Source: Haliclona indistincta
Taxonomy: Eukaryota > Porifera > Demospongiae > Haplosclerida > Chalinidae
Assembly: GCA_964017065.1 (NCBI GenBank)
Contig: OZ024792.1
Span: 2,501 to 66,500 of the forward strand
Reading direction: 5' to 3'
Length of the DNA stretch: 64,000 bases
How positions within the stretch are numbered: the first letter of the stretch is position 1; each line of letters starts with the position of its first letter. Below are positions 55,709 to 64,000 of this stretch, in pieces. The position numbers were made by a program, and so were the translations under genes. Under the pieces are notes generated by a model. That model had not been told where the DNA came from and searched no databases. It was given only the letters and a program-made list of their open reading frames with translations.

Positions 55709-55863
55709 TGTTAAACCACGCCCATTTCCACGCCTTATTTACAACATGCAAAAAAAGTCTGACGACAAACCGGACGAACAGTCAGGCACGCACTTGGTCA
55801 GGCACATGAGGCAGTGGTGAGTGAGTGGTGACCGGCCCTAGCAGTGTCTTCCAGCTGTTCGCA
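55709..55863. promoter_or_regulatory. 155-bp bidirectional promoter (TAF12 / ABCA)
   Basis: The whole interval between the two start codons. It includes CCACGCCCATTTCC (GC/CACCC box-like) near TAF12 and GTCAGGCACG repeats. No TATA box was found. Confidence 0.55.
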
Positions 55864-58056
55864 ATGAGAAGATTTGTCAAGAAGACGACCCTGCTTGTCG
55901 TTAAAAACTATCTACAGATAGCGAGGCGGCCAGTGAGTTGTACTGTATATACTAGTACATTCATGGAATGGCAGGGGCGAGCCTGAGCATTGATATAATT
56001 TAGCCTTGTTAGTGTATAACATATACTTATTATTATATTTGCACCAGGTTAGTCTATGTGGTGAGTCCAGATTTTAGTAGATAAGTCCGTATTATGTGAA
56101 CACCAGTTTCACCACAGATTTTTGTGCTATAATGTTAATATTTTAACTGGCACTAATGGGTTTGTTGATGGTGAACAGAATCGAATCAGTGCAGATAATA
56201 TGGTGCACTTTCTCCAACTATCTCTTGCTGAGTGTGTTCCTTGCCTATAGGCGTCATGGGAACAATGTACCGGAAGATGTGATGAATAGGGCATGGTTCC
56301 TCGGTCTCCTCACTCACTGCAGGCTCTACTGCTATCACACACGACGCGGCTCATTAGACGTACCTAAGTTACTGTTTGCTCTGTTGTAGCTACATGTACT
56401 GCTTTCCGCCGGCGTCTCCGGTAGGCCCTTTGATATTCCTTTTGTCGCTCCAGTCGTCCGCTTCCACGTTGATCGGGTGACTCTGCCTCTCGTCGTCGCT
56501 TTCTGGTAGCGGCCTTGTCGTGTAAAGATGTTGCTTTTTAGGTGTCTCTGATCTCTGTTGTTAACGTTGTCGTCCCTGAGTCATCTGCATCATTGGCAGA
56601 ATGCCAGGTATCTTGTTTGAAACCAAGCGCCAATTATAATGTGCGCACGTGCTAAAAAGGGCGTTTCCTAGTTATCGGGAACATTGAAAACGACAAACGC
56701 TACCCCGTGACAGATTGATAGATACATTCCCCGCCGCGTGGGCCATTGTGCCAATCAATGTGGGGCTCGCTCAGGCTCGCCCCAATAATCATAGACCAGC
56801 TGAACAAAATGTTCAATCTTTATAATAATTATTATTCACTACTAGTGGTGGTTGGTGATAGAGATATTGGTGCCTCTCGTGTTATTTTCTGTTCTTGGTG
56901 CTATGAGGATCAAATACCCTCCACAGCACTACACTAGAGGAGAGAGTGAGTCATATGGGTCTGATCTGTTGCAGACCTTATATACTGTATCCATGTGCAG
57001 GAGTGTATCGTGCCATGGGCCTTCCTTCGGCTGGTCTGATACCATTTGCTCAGACACTGGTCTGTGATCTTGATGCCGCATCTGCTCCATATACCTCTGA
57101 CATGCCCATCTTCCCTGATGCTAAGTTAGCTTCTCACACCCACCGCTACCCTCACTATCACTCCCTACCACTATCACACCCACCGCTACCCTCAATATCA
57201 CTCCCTACCGCAAACACACTCTCACACTGTCACTCTCAACTATCACACTCTCTAATTATCACTCTGCAGTGTAACTAAGCTATACCAGGTGTTGAACGAT
57301 AATGGATTATTAGACAGTGCTAATGATGATGTATGCAAAGCATTGAGGACGGTAGAGGGTGGATTATCCTGCACCAATGATACACTACAGCAGCTTATAC
57401 TATCTGGTAGGTCACTAGTAATACACTACAGCAGCTTATACTATCTGGTAGGTCACTAGTAATACACTACAGCAGCTTATACTATCGGGTAGGTCACTAA
57501 TAATACACTACAGCAGCTTATACTATCAGGTAGGTCACTAATAATACACTACAGCAGCTTATACTATCTGGTAGGTCACTAATAATACACTACAGCAGCT
57601 TATACTATCTGGTAGGTCACTAATAATACACTACAGCAGCTTATACTATCTGGTAGGTGATCATGTGCTTTCACATGTATATAATGGTATTCATTATTGT
57701 CTTGTGACCTCCTGTGCTATAATTGTTATTGTGTTCTATTAAAGGCAATATCAAGTTTCGTACACTGTTGAAAGATCCTGTTGAGTTCAATAATTTCCTC
57801 ACACACACTCTACTGCTCAACTCTTCTCTTGCTAACTCTATACTCAATGCTACTGTTAATACTCAACAAGTGAGTACTAGCTAGCTAGATATATAACACA
57901 CGTCTGCTTTAGCTACAGTCACCATTACTGGCATCATTGCTATCAGGAGTACTAGGAGGAGGAGGAGTGAGTTACCACACACTCATTTCACACATCTCTC
58001 TCTCTCACTCACTCTCTTTCTCTCACACACTCACACACTCTCTCTCCCACACTCAC

Positions 58057-58138
<82 letters not shown>

Positions 58139-58243
58139 CCTCCCTCCCTCCCTCCCTCCCTCCCTCCCTCCCTCCCTCCCTCCCTCCCTCCCTCCCTCCC
58201 TCCCTCCCTCCCTCCCTCCCCCTCCCTCCCTCCCTCCCTCCCT

Positions 58244-58276
<33 letters not shown>

Positions 58277-61200
58277 ACTAGGTGTCCGGTCTCACTGGGC
58301 AGACTGTGCAAGTGATTGTTTGTTCACCTCAGCTACTCACTCAATTCATTTCATTTGCTAATGGAGTGACAGCAGAGCAAGTCTCTTCAGTTCTTTGTGC
58401 TCTCAATAGTACTCAGTTTGATCAACTAGCAGCTGAACTGAGGCGACAACTCTTACCAGTGAGTGATTACTGTACCTAGGTCACATGACTACTGTACCTA
58501 GGTCACATGACACGCATTCTTGAGACGACTCCAATTATTGTAAAATGGTCTTCATGTTGTCATTCATGTACTATTATAGGGTTGTAATGAGGTTAATCAA
58601 GAGGTGACGGTACTATCTGATCTACTAGTATTGAGAAGAGTGTTAGAACTATTTCCCAGTAGCAGCACACAGAGTGATCTGCTAACAACCATGCACTCAT
58701 TCCTCTGTGGTAGACTACCGAAGAGGGATACAGCACTATTCCTACTATTGGAGAGAATGCTCAATGGAGACTTCTTCCAACAGAGTGAGTGTCGTCAATT
58801 GTATCTTGTACTATAGTGCATGTTTAGTGTACTATAGTGCATGTTTAGTGTACTATAGTGCATGTTTAGTGTACTATAGTGCATGTTTAGTGTACTATAG
58901 TGCATGTTTAGTGTACTATAGTGCATGTTTAGTGTACTATAGTGCATGTTTAGTGTACTATAGTGCATGTTTAGTGTACTATAGTGCATGTTTATTGTAC
59001 TATAGTACATGTTTAGTGTACTATAGTACATGTTTAGTGTACTATAGTGTAGTATAGTAATATGTACTATATAGTGCACTATAGTGTAGTATAGTATAGT
59101 AATATGTACTATATAGTGTACTACTATAGTGTAGTATAGTAATATGTACTATAGTGTAGTTTCAGTGGTTGGTATCTCTATATAGATGCTCGTGAGCACA
59201 ACAAGACGACTGATGTTAGCTACATTGCTCCTAAGATACTGTATACTCCGGATAATGACTTCACTCGGCGTATCATGACCAAGGCTAATAGGACATTTGC
59301 TACTGTAAACTTTGTACTGCAGTGGACATCTCAGATCAGGAACTGCTCTGAATATTTTACTGCTCATTATCCTCCAACTAGTCCTGCTATACAGACCACT
59401 AACAACACTATATTAGCTCTTCTTCAACTTGACTCACTCTCTAACAATGCACAAAGCACTCTGCTACAAGCTGCTGATCTGTTCAATCCTAATCGCCCTA
59501 ACAACATATGGCAAGTAGTGCAGAGAGCCAGTGCAGCTTCACAACAGATAGATGATCTACTGAAGCAGTTTCACTGGGATGTGTTCACGCCAGTAGAGAG
59601 AGAGGAAGATATGGAACCATTAGCAAGCAACAGTACTGCTCAACTAGAACGCAACATAACAACTGTGTTTGCAGCTGTTGTGTTCAACGCTATCAACACG
59701 TCACGTGTATCATTTGCTATTAGAATGAATTCATCATTCACTCATGCTACTGATGTGCTGAAGGAACAGTGAGTCACATGACATACACATGATCATAGTG
59801 TGTTGTTGCCATACAGTCACATGACATGCATTGATCATAGTGTGTTGTTGCCATACAGTCACATGACATGCATTGATCATAGTGTGTTGTTGCCATACAG
59901 TCACATGACACACACACATTGATCATAGTGTGTTGTTGCCATACAGTCACTTGACATGCATTGATCATAGTGTGTTGTTGCCATACAGTCACATGACACA
60001 CACACATTGATCATAGTGTGTTGTTGCCATACAGTCACATGACATACATTGATTATAGTGTGTTGTTGCCATACAGTCACATGACACACACACATTGATC
60101 ATAGTGTGTTGTTGCCATACAGTCACATGACACACACATTGATCATAGTGTGTTGTTGCCATACAGTCACTTGACATGCATTGATCATAGTGTGTTGTTG
60201 CCATACAGTCACATGACACACACACATTGATCATAGTGTGTTGTTGCCATACAGTCACATGACATACATTGATCATAGTGTGTTGTTGCCATACAGTCAC
60301 ATGACACACACGTTGATCAGTTGTTGCCATACAGTCACATGACACACACGTTGATCATAGTGTGTTGTTGCCATACAGGATATGGACTCCTGGCCCAGAA
60401 CATCAGAGATGGAAACGAAGATATCTTGATCAAGGATTTATATTCATTCAAGATATGGTGGAAAGAGCTCTAATAGAGGAACTGGCTGGCCATCCTGTAC
60501 CCACCCCTGGGGTGTACTTACACGAGATGCCCTATCCATGCTATCGTCGAGACTCGTGAGTCCATTATTTGTGTGGCAGTATGAGTAACTCTCTATCTCT
60601 CTCAGGTTTGTGCTGTCCCTAATGGTCATGTTCCCTCTACTAATGTCTCTGGCATGGATAGTTACTGTTGCCATGACTGTGCGTAGAATCGTCACAGAGA
60701 AAGAGGCGGGGCTAAAGGAGATGATGAAGATGATGCAAGTATCACGTGGTCACTTGTGGTTCTCATGGTTCATTACTACATTTATTATAATGATATTCTC
60801 AGTAACAATACTAACATGTATACTAAAGGTAACTGCCTATCAATACTAACATTACTATCATCTTCATTATAGTTCAGCAAGGTACTAGTATATAGTGATG
60901 GACTACTACTGTTCCTCTATCTACTATTATATGCCACTACTGTTTTATTATACTGGTAACTAATTTAATAACCAAACCATTGCTATCTTTTGGTATAGTT
61001 TCCTATGCAGTGTGTTTCACTCCAATGCTAATACTGGTGCTGCTGTAGCTGCTGTTGTATACTTCTTGCTATATTTTGCTGAGATTGCTGTTGTATTAAA
61101 GGGTTTTCCTCTTCCAGTAATAATCCTATTGGTCAGTAGCTGTGTTGTCATGCATGCATGATGGTTGAACCTCTTAATGCAGTGCTTGGTATTTCCACTT

Positions 61201-64000
61201 CCATTTGCTATCGGAAATAGCTTCATTGTTCAACTGGAGGTTAGAGAAATTGGACAAAATTTCTCAAATCTGCTACTATCACCAGTAAGCCGTGTGCGTG
61301 CATGTGTGTGTGCGATATAACCTCGTGTATATCCACAGATTGCTGGTAACTCGTTCAACTTTGCATTGTGCTGTGTCATGCTGGTGGTAGATTGTGTGCT
61401 ATACTCTATTATGATATGGTATATTGAGGCTGTATATCCTGGCAAGTATGGCGTCTCTAAGCCATGGTACTTTCCCTTCCTGCCATCCTATTGGACAAAA
61501 CGATGTGTCGTAAAGAAAAATGGAGAGCTTGAACTACAAGGTAGGCATGTGTTACTATGGTAACACACTAACACACTTGCTGCAGGTCTAATGGAGGAAG
61601 AAAGGGGTGTGGTCTGTGAGGACTATCCTGACCATCTCACACCTGGAATACGAATACAGAACCTCTCAAAGGTGAGTGCAGTGTGTCAGTATGATCTACT
61701 GATGGCCATCGGTTGGTACAGACATACTGGACCAACTGTGGTCGCAAGTTGAGAGCTCTTAAAGGACTATCATTGAACATGTATGAAGGACAGATCACTG
61801 CTTTCCTAGGTCACAATGGAGCTGGCAAGACCACTACAATGTCAGCTAAATATAGTCATGTGTACAGTGTGTGATTGTGTGTTTTTAGGTCACTGTTGAC
61901 TGGTTTGTTTGAGCCTAGTGGAGGCACAGCTTTAGTGAATGGCCATGATGTGCGACACCACATGGACACCATCAGGACTAGTCTGGGAATGTGTCCGCAA
62001 CACAATATATTGTTTGACCTGTGAGTAGTCCTCACTGCCGGCCGTGCTAACTAATCTTGTTTTATAGACTGACAGTATCAGAGCATCTCATGTTCTACTC
62101 ACAGATGAAAGGACTGTCATACTCCCAAGCCAAGCAGCAAGCCCCTCAGTGAGTAGCTTTGCTATACCTATCTATTGATCTATGGTCATCCCTTCAGGTG
62201 GCTAGACCAAGTTGGCATGTTACCTCATCGTCATAAGCTAGCTAAGCAACTGTCTGGTGGAATGAAGCGCAAGCTATCTATATTATTAGCATTTGTTGGC
62301 AACTCTCGTACAGTGATATTGGATGAGCCAACATCTGGTGTAGACCCATATGCCCGCAAGCAGATCTGGGAGTTCCTGAGCAAGCAGCGATCTGACCGTA
62401 CTATAATGCTATCCACACATCACATGGACGAAGCCGAGGCTCTGGGGGATCGTATTGCCATCATATCACAAGGATCACTGCTCTGTTATGGCTCGTTCGA
62501 GTTCCTCAAGCACCAATATGGGCGTGGTCATCACCTTACCATAGTACTGTCTGAAGGAATGGGCCAACATAACTCACCAAGAATGAGCTTTATAAAGGTA
62601 TAGCCAGTCACTGGTGTGGTCTCTGTGTCACTGTCGGCTTCTTGTAGCAAGTTGTTCCTGAAGTTACACTAGAGGAGGTGAGAGGGAAGGAGGAACATTA
62701 TCTGCTGCCAATAGGTCAGTGTCGTCCATCAGTAATGGTAGAGCTGTTTGAGGGGCTGGATCACAATATGTCTGACCTCATGATACAATCATATGGACTG
62801 TCAGCTTGTACAATGGAGGAGGTATGGCACCAACTGCAGTATACTATAATATAACATGTCTCTTACAGATCTTTGTCAGACTGACTGAACAAGAGCTGAC
62901 ATCTGCTGCATCAACTGGTATGTCATGAGCTAGCTGGTATGCAGTGCCATGAAGCAGCAAGAGTGCATGGCATAGTGCTGAGTGTTACTATAAATAGAAT
63001 TTATAACTATTCCAGTTAGTCAGCTGAGACAGTACTGTTCTTTACTGCATTCTCTGTGAGAAGCTGAGAGTTGCTTTTGATCAAACAAATACATTATTTA
63101 GGCCCATGAGCAATCTAATATTCTAGTAGCATTCAGCACTGTGCACTATGGTAGCTGCATGCCCTCATGCTGCTAAAGATAATCCCTTGACATAAGCCAC
63201 TATATCGCCACATTATAAACTGTATTGTGCTCTTGTGCAGACAAAGACCATCCATCCAGTAACCATGACGATGAGTTGTCCAGCAACCATGATGACCATC
63301 AGGATATGTCTAATAACCATGACGACAACCAACTCTATAACGACCCATCTGGTAACCATGACGACGACCAACTCCATGATGACCCATCTGGTAACCATGA
63401 CAATGATCAACTACTACTGGATGCCGCTAGTGACCATGACCCTACTGCAGGTTAGTTATTATTGGTAGCCAAACCCACTGAGTTTATTTAATGTAGGTGT
63501 GGCTTTGAGGGCGGTGAGGCTAGCATACTACCAGTTCATGGCTCTGTTGGTGAAGAGGGTGCATTATTCTCGTCGCAAGCCAGCAGCCATACTAGTTCAG
63601 TTGCTGGCTCCACTGGTAGTGATACTGCTGTGTCTGTCCATCAGCCATTATAACCAATCAGCTCCTGACCCACCTAATCTAGTGATGCAGCCATCAATGT
63701 TCTTTGCCGTTAATCAATATAACTATATGTTCCTTGGTGGACTGAATGACAGCAAGAGTGCTGTTGCAGCTAGCTCTCTGCTCAGACCTTGTGGTCTGGG
63801 AGCCGAGATACTGGACAGCTCTACCGAATCTACTTCACAATGCTACTATCGTCGCCATAGCGATGCTTGTACTGGTTACCCTGACTACCATCGTCCTAGC
63901 AACTCGTGTTGGTGTGACTGTAACTGGTCACCTCCTATAGAACAACCAATATGCTACAATGGAACCGTGGTAAGCACACCATCACTACTATCACACCATC
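55864..64000 (+). CDS. ABCA: ABCA1-type lipid transporter, 3' part beyond window
   Basis: Full-size ABC transporter of subfamily A (ABCA1/4/7-like), which moves phospholipid or sterol across membranes. Exons seen: 55864-55932, 56846-56945, 57001-57124, 57270-57406, 57745-57869, 57913-57966, 58282-58458, 58580-58784, 59186-59768, 60379-60555, 60606-60828, 60873-60955, 60999-61131, 61183-61284, 61339-61540, 61586-61671, 61722-61840, 61889-62020, 62068-62148, 62198-62597, 62648-62821, 62869-62917, 63241-63450, 63497-63969; 1406 codons, all phases agree. TM1 ([20 protein letters not shown], ~24-43), a large extracellular loop with ABCA1-type landmarks ([32 protein letters not shown]), [11 protein letters not shown] before TM2-TM6, then NBD1: [10 protein letters not shown] (~890), Q-loop CPQHN, signature [10 protein letters not shown] (~985), [22 protein letters not shown] His/Asp-rich repeat linker (exon 23) precedes TM7 ([17 protein letters not shown]). 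NBD2 lies outside the window. Intron 1 (55933-56845) has no recognised feature. Confidence 0.95.
57378..57656 (+). repeat. 41-bp repeat copying the exon 4 end and donor
   Basis: Seven copies of ACACTACAGCAGCTTATACT plus ATCTG|GTAGGTCACTAGTAAT, the first being the exon itself. Each has an identical donor and a CTACAG|CAG acceptor-like site. The 41-bp period breaks the frame, and a TAG appears within two copies, so only the first donor gives the ABCA protein. Confidence 0.92.
58018..58276. repeat. (CT)n/(CCCT)n microsatellite before ABCA exon 7
   Basis: (CT)n, then ~27 CCCT units, then (CT)n, ending TCTCACTAG at the exon 7 acceptor: an extended polypyrimidine tract, strongly purine/pyrimidine asymmetric and able to form triplex DNA. 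Confidence 0.95.
58800..59050. repeat. 21-bp minisatellite in ABCA intron 8
   Basis: About 12 copies of TACTATAGTGCATGTTTAGTG, decaying into TACTATAGTGTAGTATAG sequence up to ~59160. Confidence 0.93.
59769..60378 (+). repeat. ~44-bp minisatellite with 14 copies of an acceptor site
   Basis: The whole of ABCA intron 9. Units of TCACATGACA(CA)n(TG)CATTGATC plus ATAGTGTGTTGTTGCCATACAG; the last TTGTTGCCATACAG is the exon 10 acceptor and the same 14-mer occurs 13 times before it. Unit lengths vary between 33 and 48 bp. Confidence 0.93.
63241..63450 (+). repeat. ABCA exon 23: His/Asp-rich repeated linker
   Basis: Repeats of ~36-48 bp around GTAACCATGACGA encode [18 protein letters not shown] and related segments, giving a strongly acidic, His-rich cytoplasmic linker between NBD1 and TM7. 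ABCA1 has no such repeat there. Confidence 0.85.

Noticed and set aside
58057..58311. Arg/Glu-Gly repeat frame in a (CT)n tract
   Set aside because: Pure microsatellite translation.
59734..60345. [13 protein letters not shown] repeat frames
   Set aside because: Translations of the ~44-bp intronic minisatellite of the ABCA gene on the opposite strand.

Overview
This window is the left end of a eukaryotic chromosome, almost certainly from an early-branching animal and most likely a sponge (Porifera). The first 1.4 kb is a terminal array of CCCTAAA (TTTAGGG on the other strand). Taken alone that would suggest a plant or alga. The genes further in are clearly metazoan: SMARCC (BAF155/170), La/SSB, TAF12, USP37-like and ABCA1-type. 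They have many introns, most only 40-60 bp long, and very short intergenic gaps, as is typical of sponge genomes. The species cannot be fixed from sequence alone.

Layout. 1-4.3 kb: telomere, a 5'-truncated OTU-protease fragment that begins right at the telomere edge, then alternating blocks of interstitial telomere repeat and a ~115-bp subtelomeric repeat. 4.3-33.8 kb: a gene-poor, transposon-dense zone. It holds TTAA-flanked piggyBac-like MITEs, a decayed Tc1/mariner-type transposase, a broken Ty3/gypsy-type element (minus strand, with LTR, primer-binding site, gag, protease and RT), a tyrosine-recombinase (Crypton-like) fragment, a 185-bp satellite, and an unusual set of nested foldback (palindromic) elements. 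Several of these share the terminus TGTAGGGAT and carry tandem repeats in their arms and loops.

33.8-64 kb: six compact protein genes whose exon models I built by hand. Every model keeps phase through all junctions. They are SMARCC (+, 21 exons, 1169 aa), a tandem AAA+ ATPase with a bacterial-like architecture (-, 22 exons, 1114 aa), a USP37-like deubiquitinase (+, 12 exons, 634 aa), La/SSB (-, 14 exons, 396 aa), TAF12 (-, 5 exons, 118 aa) and an ABCA1-type lipid transporter (+, 24 exons seen, running off the window). Convergent stop codons are only 62 and 22 bp apart. Divergent start codons are 69 and 155 bp apart, so promoters and 3' ends must be shared or overlapping.

Functionally the genes are ordinary housekeeping genes (chromatin remodelling, TFIID, RNA chaperone, deubiquitination, lipid transport), apart from the AAA+ ATPase. 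The most unusual recurring theme in the gene zone is minisatellites inside introns that have copied an exon-intron border. Whole arrays of identical donor or acceptor splice sites result. In the USP37-like gene every one of seven donors would keep the reading frame. The most unusual theme in the gene-poor zone is the composite foldback family. All calls rest on reading the sequence and on memory of the families; no database search was run.
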